The notes: generated by a model not told the origin, from the letters alone. A DNA stretch of 64,000 nucleotides from Thermoanaerobacter kivui (GCF_000763575.1 NZ_CP009170.1:1801501-1865500), one strand, 5' to 3'. Counted from the stretch's first letter, positions 17,744 through 27,604 are shown. A program made the numbers and translations.

Positions 17744-18883
17744 ATGAGCGAGGGTTTTAGAAGATTAACTCCGGAAGAAGCTTTGGAAATCATAAAAAAA
17801 CAACAGCGAGGAAAGTTAAAAATATTTTTAGGTTATGCTCCGGGTGTTGGCAAAACTTATGCAATGCTCAATGAGGGAAACAGGCGCCTCAAAAGAGGCC
17901 AAGACGTAGTCATAGGATACGTAGAAACCCATGGAAGAAAGGAAACAGAGGCGCAAATAGGCAACTTAGAAATAATTCCGCGGAAAAAAATCGAATATCA
18001 CGGTATGATATTGGAAGAAATGGATACAGATGCTATAATTGCTCGTAAGCCAGAAGTTGTCCTAATAGATGAACTGGCTCACACAAATGCTCCCGGTTCA
18101 AAGCACAAAAAAAGATACGAAGATGTAGAAGAAATTTTAAACCACGGAATTAACGTCATAACGACGCTTAACATTCAGCATTTAGAAAGTTTAAACGACA
18201 TAATCCAGCAAATAACGGGAGTTGCAGTAAGAGAAACAATACCTGACAGCATAGTTGACAACGCTGATGAAATAGTTGCTGTAGATTTGACTCCTGATGC
18301 GCTATTAAACAGATTAAAAAGAGGAGATATCTATAAACTTGATAAAGTGGATGAGTGTTTGTTAAATTTTTTCAGAAAAGGTAATTTAAGTGCCCTAAGA
18401 GAACTCATGCTGAGGCTTACCGCAGAGGAAGTGGATATAGAATTAGAAGAATACATGAAAGAGCATGAAATAACCGACACGTGGGAAACAAATGAAAAGA
18501 TAATGGTGTGCATAACTCCCAATCCTTTATCCAAAAAACTTATTAGAAGAGGTGCAAGACGAGCACGAAGATTCAAATGCGATTGGGTAGTAGTATACGT
18601 GAATTGCACAAACATCTTTGCACCTAAACTTACAGAAAAGGATAAAGAAGTTTTAGAAAGCCACTTTATGCTGGCAAAACAATTAGGGGCAAAAGTCTAT
18701 ACATTGACAGGAAAAAGTGTCTCTGATGAACTGCTAAAATTTGCAAAGCAAATGCATATTACGCAAATAATAATGGGTCATTCTTCGAGGTCAAGATTGC
18801 AAACTTTGCTTAGAGGTTCTACTGTTATAAAACTGATTAAAAAAGCAAAAAACATCGAAATTCACGTAATACCCTACAGATGA
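17744..18883 (+). CDS. KdpD-like osmosensor N-terminal and USP domains without histidine kinase
   Basis: The 379-residue protein matches the cytoplasmic N-terminal part of KdpD. It has Walker A GYAPGVGKTYAM (residues about 30-41), Walker B VVLIDELAHTNAPGS, and a universal-stress-like domain from about residue 250 (IMVCITPNPLSKKLIRRGARRARR to GHSSRSRLQTLLRGS). The four-helix membrane region and the kinase of full-length KdpD (about 900 residues) are absent, and the gene ends cleanly with a stop. Stand-alone versions of this kind are known in Firmicutes; they may sense nucleotides for K+ transport. No kdp transporter or response regulator is in this window. GGAGGG lies 12 bases before ATG, a little far. 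Confidence 0.88.
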   Translation: MSEGFRRLTPEEALEIIKKQQRGKLKIFLGYAPGVGKTYAMLNEGNRRLKRGQDVVIGYVETHGRKETEAQIGNLEIIPRKKIEYHGMILEEMDTDAIIARKPEVVLIDELAHTNAPGSKHKKRYEDVEEILNHGINVITTLNIQHLESLNDIIQQITGVAVRETIPDSIVDNADEIVAVDLTPDALLNRLKRGDIYKLDKVDECLLNFFRKGNLSALRELMLRLTAEEVDIELEEYMKEHEITDTWETNEKIMVCITPNPLSKKLIRRGARRARRFKCDWVVVYVNCTNIFAPKLTEKDKEVLESHFMLAKQLGAKVYTLTGKSVSDELLKFAKQMHITQIIMGHSSRSRLQTLLRGSTVIKLIKKAKNIEIHVIPYR

Positions 18884-19007
18884 TTTTTGCTTTTTACACA
18901 TTTTAAGAGTGAGGAGCAATGGCTGCGAAAAACAAATTTGCAATCTAACGATTTTTTTGTTATTTTATTACTGACCATAACAATGGTATTCAAAAAAGAA
19001 TCTAATT

Positions 19008-19049
19008 AAAACTTTAAAAGCAGGCATGTGTTCCTGCTTTTAAAGTTTT
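19008..19049 (-). terminator. bidirectional terminator at the end of pfp
   Basis: A 17-bp perfect inverted repeat (AAAACTTTAAAAGCAGG / CCTGCTTTTAAAGTTTT) with T-rich sides on both strands. It overlaps the pfp stop codon. Confidence 0.88.
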
Positions 19050-20281
19050 TATATCGCATATTTCAAATTAGTGTAATAGGGCAACCCTTCTGTAATAGGA
19101 AGTTTTACTTCACCCTGTATCAGAGGTTTTGCATAATTAAAAAATTCCCCAGTAACATAATTTCCTTCACTGTTTATCCAGCTTAATGGCATCTTCTTCT
19201 CCTTATTGCACACTTTGTCAACATCTACAAGTTCAGTCTTAACAGTGTATGGAGAATCCTTCTCTCTTATAAGACCAATCATTTTACCAGTTTCTCCATC
19301 TAATGCGTATTTTACAGCCTCTCTTCCTAACATCTCTGCTTCTTCAAAATCCACTTTAGATGCCAAATGCATTGCACATCTTTGCGTCACACCCAGCCTT
19401 GTCATCTTAACTCGCTTATACACCTTTTCTTTTATGATTTTCTCAATGTAATCTCCTACTCCTCCCAGTTGAGGATGTCCAAAAGCATCTTTTTCATATG
19501 CGTTATCTCTTTTTGCAATATAATTGCCTTTTTCATCTACTATTCCTTCTGATATCGTAATAAATACGTTGCCGTATTCTTTATACGCCTTATTTACATC
19601 TTCTAAAAATTTTTCTTCATTGAAAGGTACTTCAGGAAGGTATATTAGTTGTTTAAGGTGAGGGAATCTTTCTTTAGCCAACACCGATGAAGCAGTAAGC
19701 CAACCAGCATTTCTGCCCATCACTTCAAGTACGTTAATGGTCTTAGCTTCATAAACTTCTGCGTCCAACGCAAGTTCTAAAGTGATCGTCGCTATATATT
19801 TTGCAGCACTTCCAAAACCGGGAGAATGGTCAGTAAACATTAGGTCATTATCAACTGTCTTGGGAATTCCAATTACATTTACATCAAAACCTATCTCTTT
19901 TGTATATTTATGTATTTTGTCAACTGCATCCATAGAATCGTTGCCGCCTATATAGAAAAAGTATTTGATGTTGTATTTTTTAAAAATTTCTATTAGCTTT
20001 TTATAATCACTATCATCCTCTTTGTAATCCTTTAGTTTATAACTGCATGACCCCAATGCTGCTGCAGGACTAAATCTCATCTGCCTTATTCTTTCATAAG
20101 GAATGTCAAGTATATCAATAATTTTTCCCTTTATTATTCCTTCTATACCATTTATCCCCCCGTAAATCCTATCGATTGCCGTTGACTTTGAAGCTTCCAT
20201 AATAACGCCATACAAGCTTGAGTTGATTACTGCTGTAGGACCACCTGACTGTGCCACAAGACAATTACTTTTAGTATACAT
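19049..20281 (-). CDS. pfp: pyrophosphate-dependent 6-phosphofructokinase
   Basis: PFP phosphorylates fructose 6-phosphate with pyrophosphate, reversibly, in the cytosol. In the 410-residue protein the nucleotide loop reads GGNDS rather than GGDGS. The catalytic loop reads IPKTVDND with lysine where ATP-dependent enzymes have glycine; both changes are marks of PPi specificity. Other segments are SGGPTAVINSS, VMGRNAGWLTA and LGVTQRCAMHLASKVD. Start ATG has an AGGTTTATT leader. An extended -10 promoter lies about 55 bases upstream. It is monocistronic. Confidence 0.93.
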   Translation of the reverse strand: MYTKSNCLVAQSGGPTAVINSSLYGVIMEASKSTAIDRIYGGINGIEGIIKGKIIDILDIPYERIRQMRFSPAAALGSCSYKLKDYKEDDSDYKKLIEIFKKYNIKYFFYIGGNDSMDAVDKIHKYTKEIGFDVNVIGIPKTVDNDLMFTDHSPGFGSAAKYIATITLELALDAEVYEAKTINVLEVMGRNAGWLTASSVLAKERFPHLKQLIYLPEVPFNEEKFLEDVNKAYKEYGNVFITISEGIVDEKGNYIAKRDNAYEKDAFGHPQLGGVGDYIEKIIKEKVYKRVKMTRLGVTQRCAMHLASKVDFEEAEMLGREAVKYALDGETGKMIGLIREKDSPYTVKTELVDVDKVCNKEKKMPLSWINSEGNYVTGEFFNYAKPLIQGEVKLPITEGLPYYTNLKYAI

Positions 20282-20335
20282 AATAAACCTCCATTATGTT
20301 ATTCTATTTATTAACTAATAGAGTGATTTGGTTAT

Positions 20336-20344
20336 ATTATACCA
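20336..20344 (-). promoter_or_regulatory. extended -10 promoter element for pfp
   Basis: On the minus strand TGGTATAAT (TATAAT at 20336-20341), an extended -10. The -35 region 17 bases upstream is weak, as is usual for extended -10 promoters. Confidence 0.55.
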
Positions 20345-20484
20345 TAAAAAAGGATATAATAGTAGCTTTGTGATAAAATTTTATCAAATCTTCTTGCGAA
20401 AAACGAAAAAATGTAGCACAATTATAATATAAGCTTATTTTTAAAGAACAAATCGGTAAAATTTTAACAAGGGAGGAAACTTAA

Positions 20485-21000
20485 ATGGATGTAATCGAAT
20501 TAGCTGCACAACTTATGGCATTATCGGCAAGAACTGCTCCTAAAGCAACTGGAAAAGACTTTATAGAGACAAAAGTTATTACAGGAGAAGACCTTATAAG
20601 GTTAAAAGATGATATGATGAAATACGGAGAAGAATCCGGAAAGAAAAATTTTGACAGGGATGCAAAAAACGTCGCTAACTCCAGTGCAGTACTTTTAATT
20701 TCATTAAATAAACCAGAAAAAGTTGGACTAAATTGCGGCGCCTGCGGTTATAATCTTTGCACTAGTCTAAGGGATTTTAGAGAAGGTACAGAATTTGCAG
20801 GTCCCATATGCGCATGGAGATTGATTGATTTAGGAATAGCGGTAGGGTCTGCAGTTAAAACCGCTAGCATATTAAACGTGGACAACAGAATCATGTACAG
20901 AATAGGAGTAAGTGCAAGAAGGTTGAAACTAATTGAAGGAGAAATTGTTATAGGCATTCCTCTCTCTGCTACAGGCAAAAATATATATTTTGATAGATAA
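20485..21000 (+). CDS. DUF2148 ferredoxin-domain protein
   Basis: A 171-residue protein of the DUF2148 family. The central motif is LNCGACGYNLC (cysteines at about residues 84, 87 and 92), followed by FAGPICAWR. This cysteine pattern would hold an iron-sulfur cluster. The family is found in anaerobes and has no assigned reaction. It starts with ATG after GGGAGGAAA, is flanked by the divergent pfp gene and ends in a shared terminator with the transketolase genes. Confidence 0.85.
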   Translation: MDVIELAAQLMALSARTAPKATGKDFIETKVITGEDLIRLKDDMMKYGEESGKKNFDRDAKNVANSSAVLLISLNKPEKVGLNCGACGYNLCTSLRDFREGTEFAGPICAWRLIDLGIAVGSAVKTASILNVDNRIMYRIGVSARRLKLIEGEIVIGIPLSATGKNIYFDR

Positions 21001-21028
21001 AGATGCCAGGATTAACCTAGCATCTTTT
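20999..21028. terminator. shared terminator between DUF2148 gene and transketolase
   Basis: AAAGATGC / GCATCTTT with an additional inner pairing, followed by TTTT on the plus strand. It separates two convergent genes. Confidence 0.65.
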
Positions 21029-21947
21029 AAAATGACTTAGCCGCTTTTACAATATCCTCCGCCGTCAAACCATAATGTTTTAAAAGCTCTTTAGGAGAAC
21101 CTGATTGACCAAACTCATCTCTTATGCCTATTCTCTTCACTTTCACTGGATATTCCTCTGAAAGCACTTCACACACTGCCGAACCAAGTCCTCCTATTAT
21201 GTTGTGCTCTTCTGCTGTTATAACTTTGCCCGTCTTTTTAGCTACTTCTACTATTAAATCTTTGTCTATCGGCTTTATGGTGTGTATGTTGACTACCGTC
21301 GCTTCTATTCCTTCTTCTTTTAGTCTGTCTGCTGCCTCAATCGCTATGGCTACCATTATCCCTGTCGCTATTATCGCTACGTCTTTCCCTTCTCTTATTA
21401 CTTCACCTTTTCCTAATTCAAATTTGTAGTTTTGGTCGTGGATCTCCGGTACTGCCATCCTCCCCAATCTTATGTATACTGGTCCATAGTGTTCTGCAGC
21501 CGCAAATATGGCTTGTCTCGTCTCTTCTGCATCGGCTGGGTTTATTACCACCATCCCAGGTATTCCTCTCATAAGGGATATATCCTCTATTGATTGGTGT
21601 GTCGCTCCGTCTTCTCCTACTGTTATGCCAGCATGGGTAGCTGCTATTTTTACGTTTAAGTGTGGATAACCTATGGAGTTTCTCACTTGCTCATAAGCTC
21701 TTCCTGTTGCAAATATGGCAAAAGTGCTGGCAAAAGGAATTTTCCCACAGGTAGCGAGTCCTGCTGCTGTTACCATCATATCTTGCTCTGATATTCCCAT
21801 GTTAAAAAATCTATCTGGATATACTTTTTGAAAATCTGCCGTCTTTGTAGATTTTGATAAGTCTGCGTCTAATACCACTACATTTTTATTTTTTGCGCCT
21901 AATTCTACTAAGGCTTTCCCATAGGCTTCTCTTGTCGCCATAGCCAT
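21027..21947 (-). CDS. transketolase, C-terminal subunit
   Basis: The split form of transketolase, common in Firmicutes and archaea. This 306-residue half carries the pyrimidine-binding part (VVLDADLSKSTKT, NMGISEQDMMVTAAGLA, ATHAGITVGEDGATHQS) and the C-terminal domain (IATGIMVAIAIEAA, AEEHNIIGGLGSAVCE). It moves two-carbon units between sugar phosphates with its partner subunit and thiamine diphosphate. ATG follows GGAGT and the gene starts directly after the stop of the N-terminal subunit. Confidence 0.95.
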   Translation of the reverse strand: MAMATREAYGKALVELGAKNKNVVVLDADLSKSTKTADFQKVYPDRFFNMGISEQDMMVTAAGLATCGKIPFASTFAIFATGRAYEQVRNSIGYPHLNVKIAATHAGITVGEDGATHQSIEDISLMRGIPGMVVINPADAEETRQAIFAAAEHYGPVYIRLGRMAVPEIHDQNYKFELGKGEVIREGKDVAIIATGIMVAIAIEAADRLKEEGIEATVVNIHTIKPIDKDLIVEVAKKTGKVITAEEHNIIGGLGSAVCEVLSEEYPVKVKRIGIRDEFGQSGSPKELLKHYGLTAEDIVKAAKSF

Positions 21948-22769
21948 TTATACTCCACTCCCTTCAAGTTCTTGTATAGCTTTTTGTCTTTGTTCTTCAT
22001 TAGGCGCACTGCCATGCCATCCTAATTGATTTTCCATAAAGGATACGCCTTTCCCTTTTATTGTATGAGCTATTATCAATATAGGTTTTCCTTTTGTAGC
22101 TTTTGCTTCTTCTATGGCTTTGTCTATTTGGTCAAAGTCGTGGCCGTCTATTTCTATTACGTGCCATCCAAAAGCTTTGAATTTTTCATTTACTGGTTCT
22201 ATGTTTTTTACTTCTCTGTTTGGACCATCTATTTGTAAGCCGTTAAAGTCAAGTATTGCAGTCAAGTTGTCGAGTTTGTAATGGGCTGCTGTCATAGCTG
22301 CTTCCCATATTTGCCCTTCTTGTAATTCTCCATCTCCTAATATTACATAGACTCTATAGCCCTTTTTATCTAATTTACCTGCTAATGCCATTCCATTTGC
22401 AGCAGAAAGCCCTTGCCCCAATGACCCTGTGGTCATATCAAGTCCCGGTGTTGATTTCATGTCGGGATGCCCTTGAAGTATAGAACCGAGTTTTCTTAAA
22501 GTCTTTAATTCTTCTTTTGGGAAGAATCCTTTTTCAGCCAATACAGCATAAAGAGCAGGTGCCGCATGACCTTTTGAAAGTACAAGTCTATCTCTGTCTT
22601 CCCATTTAGGATTGTCTGGTTTTACATTCATTTTATCAAAATACAGTACTGTCAAAATATCTGCGCAAGAAAGAGAACCCCCCGGATGACCAGAACCTGC
22701 TTCTGCCAACATGTTTATGATATCTATTCTTATCTCTTTTGCCTTTTGCTTTAAAAATTCTTTGTCCAT
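21948..22769 (-). CDS. transketolase, N-terminal subunit
   Basis: The 273-residue ThDP-pyrophosphate-binding half. It has MLAEAGSGHPGGSLSCADIL, LSKGHAAPALYAVLAEKG, the motif GDGELQEGQIWEAAMTA with its partner asparagine in ILDFNG, and IIAHTIKGKGVSFMEN near the end. It is translated just before the C-terminal subunit, and both are needed for activity. Confidence 0.95.
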   Translation of the reverse strand: MDKEFLKQKAKEIRIDIINMLAEAGSGHPGGSLSCADILTVLYFDKMNVKPDNPKWEDRDRLVLSKGHAAPALYAVLAEKGFFPKEELKTLRKLGSILQGHPDMKSTPGLDMTTGSLGQGLSAANGMALAGKLDKKGYRVYVILGDGELQEGQIWEAAMTAAHYKLDNLTAILDFNGLQIDGPNREVKNIEPVNEKFKAFGWHVIEIDGHDFDQIDKAIEEAKATKGKPILIIAHTIKGKGVSFMENQLGWHGSAPNEEQRQKAIQELEGSGV

Positions 22770-22784
22770 ACTAATACCTCCATT

Positions 22785-23630
22785 TCACATGTTTTTAAAT
22801 CCTTCTCCTAAAACTTCATGAGCTGTTGACAATATAACAAAGGCATTGGGGTCTATTCTTTTGACAAGGTTTCTTAGGGTTGTAACCTCTCTTCTTGTTA
22901 CAACACACAATAAAACATTTTTATCCTTCTTTGAATAAGCTCCTCTTCCCCTAAGTTCTGTTACCCCCCTTTCCATTTCTTCCAGTATTGATTTGCTAAT
23001 TTCCTCATAGCTATCAGAAATAATTATGGCGATTCTCTCATCGCCACTGCCTTCCTGTATGAGGTCGATGACTTTAATAGTGATAAACTCAGTAGCTAAA
23101 GCGTAAAGAGCAAGTTCTGGGCTGAAAACTATCCCTGCAAGAGTTATTATTATAAAATCTATTATAAGAAGTATTCTACCCACACTTAAGAAAGGTATGT
23201 ACTTATGCAAAGTCATAGCAGCCATGTCAGTGCCGCCAGTTGTTGCACCATATTTTATTACAATGCCAAGACCTGCCCCCATTATTATGCCACCATACAC
23301 TGCTGCCAATATAGTATCGTGGGTAAGAGGCTTCAAAAAAGCCAGCGCATCAATAGAAACACCTAATAAAATTGTTGAATAAAGTGTTTTTGCTCCAAAA
23401 CCTGTACCCAATACTTTAGTTGAAATAAGAAAAAGTGGTATATTTATTGCTAAAGTAACAGCACCTATTGGCCAGCCAAAGACATGTTGCAAAACCACAG
23501 CAAGTCCACTTACTCCTCCAGGAGCAATTCTGTTAGGTGCCAAAAATAAATCAAGAGACAAAGTAACAAGCAATGTACCTATTGTAACCCAGAAAAAGTC
23601 CATTATTATTTTCCTAAGTGAAACTTTCAT
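22785..23630 (-). CDS. YitT family membrane protein
   Basis: A 281-residue integral membrane protein of the YitT/DUF161 type with five to six hydrophobic segments (for example LFLAPNRIAPGGVSGLAVVL and YGATTGGTDMAAMTLHKYI). The cytosolic C-terminal DUF2179 domain reads ERGVTELRGRGAYSKKDKNV. The family is widespread in Firmicutes and its transported compound is unknown. ATG follows AAGGGGATG. It lies between the transketolase genes and wecG in the same direction. Confidence 0.9.
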   Translation of the reverse strand: MKVSLRKIIMDFFWVTIGTLLVTLSLDLFLAPNRIAPGGVSGLAVVLQHVFGWPIGAVTLAINIPLFLISTKVLGTGFGAKTLYSTILLGVSIDALAFLKPLTHDTILAAVYGGIIMGAGLGIVIKYGATTGGTDMAAMTLHKYIPFLSVGRILLIIDFIIITLAGIVFSPELALYALATEFITIKVIDLIQEGSGDERIAIIISDSYEEISKSILEEMERGVTELRGRGAYSKKDKNVLLCVVTRREVTTLRNLVKRIDPNAFVILSTAHEVLGEGFKNM

Positions 23631-23641
23631 AATACATCCCC

Positions 23642-24379
23642 TTATCTTATGTCAACTTTTCTTTTGTGTAGCAAAACTTTGAGAGCAAATTTAGGAAGCG
23701 CCATCATCCTTTTATATCTCCAAGGCTCTTTAATAAGCCTGTATAACCACTCTAAGCCCAATTTTCTATATATGTAAGGCGCTCTCTTAACTTTTCCAGC
23801 TATTACATCAAAACTTCCTCCTACCCCCATTGCTATTTTTACTTTCAATTTATCTCTGTTTCTGTATATCCATTTCTCTTGTTTAGGAGCACCTAAAGCT
23901 ACGAAGAGAACTTCTGCACCACTATTATTTATCTCTTCTAAGATTTCGCTTTCTTCCTCTTGCGTAAAATAACCATGATGGGTCCCCACTATTTTAACAC
24001 TCGGATATAGCTTTTCTAAATTAACACGAGCTTGTTCGGCAATTTGAGGAGCAGCCCCCAATAGATAAATCTTCACATTTTTAGAAGATATATCTTTTAT
24101 AAATTCCATCATAAGGTCAAAACCTGCTACTCTTTCAGACAACGGCTTTTTAAAAACTTTTGAAGCAAAAACAATTCCACTTCCATCTGGAACGTTTAAA
24201 TCAGTATTATTTAATATTTCCATATATTCTTTATCCTTTTGCGCCATCATCACAATTTCCGCATTAGGAGTAGCAACAATGTGCAACTTGTCTTCTTTCA
24301 AAAAGTCATCTAAAACCTCTACTGCATGTCTCATCGTCACTCGATCTATTGGCACTCCAAATATATCTAATCTTTCCAT
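23642..24379 (-). CDS. WecG/TagA/CpsF family glycosyltransferase
   Basis: A 245-residue GT26-type glycosyltransferase, as used for teichoic acid or other cell-wall polymers (N-acetylmannosaminyl transfer in TagA). It has ATPNAEIVMMAQ, NVPDGSGIVFAS, FVALGAPKQEKWI and GVGGSFDVIAGKVKRAP. Residues up to PWRYKRM form the usual C-terminus. I take the ATG at 24379, 5 bases after GAGGTG and overlapping the csaB stop region; a GTG two codons upstream is less likely. With csaB it suggests secondary cell wall polymer synthesis. Confidence 0.92.
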   Translation of the reverse strand: MERLDIFGVPIDRVTMRHAVEVLDDFLKEDKLHIVATPNAEIVMMAQKDKEYMEILNNTDLNVPDGSGIVFASKVFKKPLSERVAGFDLMMEFIKDISSKNVKIYLLGAAPQIAEQARVNLEKLYPSVKIVGTHHGYFTQEEESEILEEINNSGAEVLFVALGAPKQEKWIYRNRDKLKVKIAMGVGGSFDVIAGKVKRAPYIYRKLGLEWLYRLIKEPWRYKRMMALPKFALKVLLHKRKVDIR

Positions 24380-24381
24380 CT

Positions 24382-25473
24382 TCACACCTCAAATTTATTA
24401 TGTTCAAATAATATGTCAAAATTCTTTTTTGCTCTTTCTTTTAACTCATCTAAATACTTAGACATCTCATTTATATACTCTTTTTTTCGCTGTAAAATTG
24501 AACTTACTTTATTTAGAATGTCTTCAGCAGTAAAAGAATTAATGTCTCCTGCGCTGCTTTCACCAATGGATTTTAGAAAACCCTCCACCTTGGGGTCATA
24601 AGATATCCCGACAAATGGAATCAAAGATATAAACGCAAAAATCAAAGAATGCAGCCTTACACCTATTAATAAACTACTGCTTCTAATAATACTCAATATC
24701 TCCTCTACTTCGTATTTTTCGGTTAAAATTTCACAAGGCATTTTCATATAAGTAGCAACCCTATCGCTCTCTTCTATATCCTCATGATAAAAAGGAAGAA
24801 AAACAATCTTATATCCATAATCCTGCGCAATAAAATCTGCAGCCCTTGCCAATTCAACCCTTGATAATTCAGAATTTCCCCATTCTCTCGTGCAAATTAA
24901 AGCATATTCTGAGAAATTTAAATCAATTCCTTCTTTTTCGAGGATTTTGCCAAAAATTTCTCTATTATTACCACCAGAAAAATTTAATACAAGGTCTGCC
25001 GCTACTACCACGTCTTTTTTGACATTTAGCTGTTTCAAATACTCTTTGGATAATTCGTCTCTTACAGCTATTCCGTCAACTTTATTTAAAATTCTTGCAG
25101 TAAGCCATCTGTTAAACTTTTTATCAACTGGACCAATACCTTGTCCCATAACATACACTTTTTTCCTAAGCAATTTTCCCATAAACATTATTCCAAGATA
25201 ATACCACAAACTCTTGCTACTGGTCTTATCTTGTATAAGACTTCCTCCACCACTCAACAGCACATCTGCTTGTTTTAGCGCTTTGTATATCTCTTTGAAA
25301 GAAGCCCTGTCTACTGCTTTTACGTTGTACTTTTTAGAAGTTTCATCAGGCTTATTAGAAAGAACTGTTATATCAGTTATACCTCTTTCTTTTAAACCTT
25401 CTACCAGACATTTTAGAACAGCTTCATCCCCAATATTATCAAATCCGTAATAGCCGGATATGACTGTCTTCAT
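24382..25473 (-). CDS. csaB: polysaccharide pyruvyl transferase CsaB
   Basis: CsaB adds ketal pyruvate to secondary cell wall polymers, creating the ligand for SLH domains of S-layer proteins. The 363-residue protein shows YYGFDNIGDEAVLKCLVEGL at the N-terminus, LLSGGGSLIQDKTSS, VMGQGIGP and GVRLHSLIFAF. Start ATG follows AAAGGAG. The order DUF5693-csaB-wecG fits an S-layer anchoring and wall-polymer cluster. Confidence 0.93.
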   Translation of the reverse strand: MKTVISGYYGFDNIGDEAVLKCLVEGLKERGITDITVLSNKPDETSKKYNVKAVDRASFKEIYKALKQADVLLSGGGSLIQDKTSSKSLWYYLGIMFMGKLLRKKVYVMGQGIGPVDKKFNRWLTARILNKVDGIAVRDELSKEYLKQLNVKKDVVVAADLVLNFSGGNNREIFGKILEKEGIDLNFSEYALICTREWGNSELSRVELARAADFIAQDYGYKIVFLPFYHEDIEESDRVATYMKMPCEILTEKYEVEEILSIIRSSSLLIGVRLHSLIFAFISLIPFVGISYDPKVEGFLKSIGESSAGDINSFTAEDILNKVSSILQRKKEYINEMSKYLDELKERAKKNFDILFEHNKFEV

Positions 25474-25474
25474 A

Positions 25475-27487
25475 TCAATACTCCTTTTTTATATTTTTTA
25501 AAACCTTGTCCACTATAACTACAGAAATCAAGCTAATTAAAGCCCCCAATACCCACGCAATTACAGTACGCTCTATCGCAATCATCAGTACGCTTTCAAC
25601 ATGGCTAAAAGTATTGGCAATCGACAATATGCCTATCGAAGCAAATATTCCCATGATAAATGTCCAAGCTTTCGAGCCTCTAAAAGCAGCATAAATTCCC
25701 AATATAATCGCAGGGTCACCTATCAAAAATTCTTTTGTTCGAGGCCTTGCCACAAGAGTATGCTCAAGGAAATCCCTGAATTTAAGCTCTAACTCCGTCG
25801 GCTTAACAATAGGTTCATTGCCCGTCCTTGAAATGTATATAATTCCCAAAATCCCTGCTACAGCAATAGCCAACAAATGCCATACTTTTATGTCAATGTT
25901 TAAAAACTCCTTTATTTTCTCCATAAAAGTCTTCCAGTTATTAGCATTGTACATCTTTATAATGTAATACAATACATAAAAGACTAAAGGCAGTAAGAAG
26001 GAAAATTTTACACCCCTAAAATAGTCAATTTTTAACATATACTTGCTGTCAGCCATTATAGCTGCTATATAAAGAGCTCCTATGAAAGAAATCAATAATG
26101 AATTGATAAATATTTTTATTGCAGTATATGTGAAGTTTATGCTTTGCTTTTTGTCCATTATTTCTTTTGTTTTGTCTACAAAATATCCTATGCCAAGAGA
26201 AGGAAAAACTATAGAAGAAGCTAATGCTACTACTTTGACGCCTAAATCGTTAAATCTGCTGACTAGCACTAAAGAAGTCAGTACAGCCCCCAACAATCCT
26301 AATAAAATTAACACATATTCTCCAATTCCTAACATCTGTAAAAGCAACAATCCACCAGCAATAACTCCCAAACTTATGAGTATTTCCGTAAGCTTTGACT
26401 GATGGAGCTCAAAAAGAGGCTTAGCAACACCAACATTTAATCCAGCTTTTTTTATGTATTTTGTCATATCTTCAATCATAGATTGATTTTGTTGTATGTT
26501 GTAAACTGCACTTTTGGAATTATCTATTTTTGCTCTCATATAAATAATTCTCACATTTCGCTCTATTATTCCTCTGTACCATCTATTTACTATTTCAGAA
26601 GCATCGTATTTTTGAGTTTCTGCTTCTGAAACTCCAAAGACTTTTATCCCCCTATAATCATCGAACTTAGCAAATTTATTCATTCCATCTTGAAGTTTTT
26701 TCCCCATAGGCACATCTATAATACCTACATTTATGCCATTTTTCTTAAACAAAAAAGCTGCATATGATATTTTTTCTGGGTTTCCTAAGACATCAGTACC
26801 ATTAAAAATTACAGTTTTTACATCAAATTTCTTCAATATATCAACATAGTCTTTTATATCTTTATCCTTTATCCCAGTAAAATTCTCAATTCGCGGTATC
26901 ACATCAAAACCTAAAGACTTTACCAGTTCTAAATCGCTTTCATCAAATCCCAACCCCTTTGTTATAAAAGCATCTTTGGGTTTATTGATAACAAAGGCAT
27001 AGCTACCTCTCTTTTCAAGCACTTTTAATTCGTCTTCAGGTACTCTTCTTGTTAAAGCCTCTTTAAGAAAATTGAATATCTTTACATCTTTTGTTGTAAC
27101 AACTATGTAGTTTCCATACTGTTCCCTTTCCTTATCTGTAAGACTCTTTAAGTAGTCTTCCAATGCTAGATTCCCTAAGTTTGAAGACAACAAATAAAGA
27201 TTTCCCACCTCTTTTAAAAGGCTTAAAGAAATTTTACCAGACTGTTGAAGGCTTTCAAGAGTAACCTCATTTACAGCAACACCTATAAGACCAGCTGATT
27301 TCATATCAGAAAGTATAGAAGTCAAGTCTCTACCTGTTGCAGAAGCAAGGTCTTTGAAGCTTTTTAAATCTCCTACAATTTCTACTGTATCATAGTTGTT
27401 TTCTACTCTTATTCTGTTTATGTCTACGAAAATAGATACTACTAAAGAAATAGCAATAAATATTACAAGTATTTTTCTTAGCTTCAA
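25475..27487 (-). CDS. DUF5693 family membrane protein
   Basis: A 670-residue protein with an N-terminal membrane anchor, an external domain of about 330 residues (NRVRVENNYDTVE-like start, GDLKSFKDLA) and a C-terminal half of about ten hydrophobic segments. I recognise the DUF5693 layout next to csaB, where it often sits. Its function is unknown; a part in wall-polymer export or modification is only suggested by position. The start is TTG at 27487, six bases after GGAGAG. The longer upstream reading frame has no ribosome site. Confidence 0.8.
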   Translation of the reverse strand: MKLRKILVIFIAISLVVSIFVDINRIRVENNYDTVEIVGDLKSFKDLASATGRDLTSILSDMKSAGLIGVAVNEVTLESLQQSGKISLSLLKEVGNLYLLSSNLGNLALEDYLKSLTDKEREQYGNYIVVTTKDVKIFNFLKEALTRRVPEDELKVLEKRGSYAFVINKPKDAFITKGLGFDESDLELVKSLGFDVIPRIENFTGIKDKDIKDYVDILKKFDVKTVIFNGTDVLGNPEKISYAAFLFKKNGINVGIIDVPMGKKLQDGMNKFAKFDDYRGIKVFGVSEAETQKYDASEIVNRWYRGIIERNVRIIYMRAKIDNSKSAVYNIQQNQSMIEDMTKYIKKAGLNVGVAKPLFELHQSKLTEILISLGVIAGGLLLLQMLGIGEYVLILLGLLGAVLTSLVLVSRFNDLGVKVVALASSIVFPSLGIGYFVDKTKEIMDKKQSINFTYTAIKIFINSLLISFIGALYIAAIMADSKYMLKIDYFRGVKFSFLLPLVFYVLYYIIKMYNANNWKTFMEKIKEFLNIDIKVWHLLAIAVAGILGIIYISRTGNEPIVKPTELELKFRDFLEHTLVARPRTKEFLIGDPAIILGIYAAFRGSKAWTFIMGIFASIGILSIANTFSHVESVLMIAIERTVIAWVLGALISLISVVIVDKVLKNIKKEY

Positions 27488-27579
27488 ATTAATCTCTCCT
27501 TTGTATTCGCTTTTGTAACACATCGACATTTAAGGTGGGTAACTACTCATATTATATCACAAAAATTTCTTTAGAGCAT

Positions 27580-27604
27580 AAAAAAACAGCGCAAAGCGCT
27601 GTTA
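27580..27604 (-). terminator. terminator of the 27.6-kb exported-protein gene
   Basis: On the minus strand AACAGCGC-TTT-GCGCTGTT forms a compact hairpin followed by seven T. It overlaps the stop codon of the gene. Confidence 0.88.
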
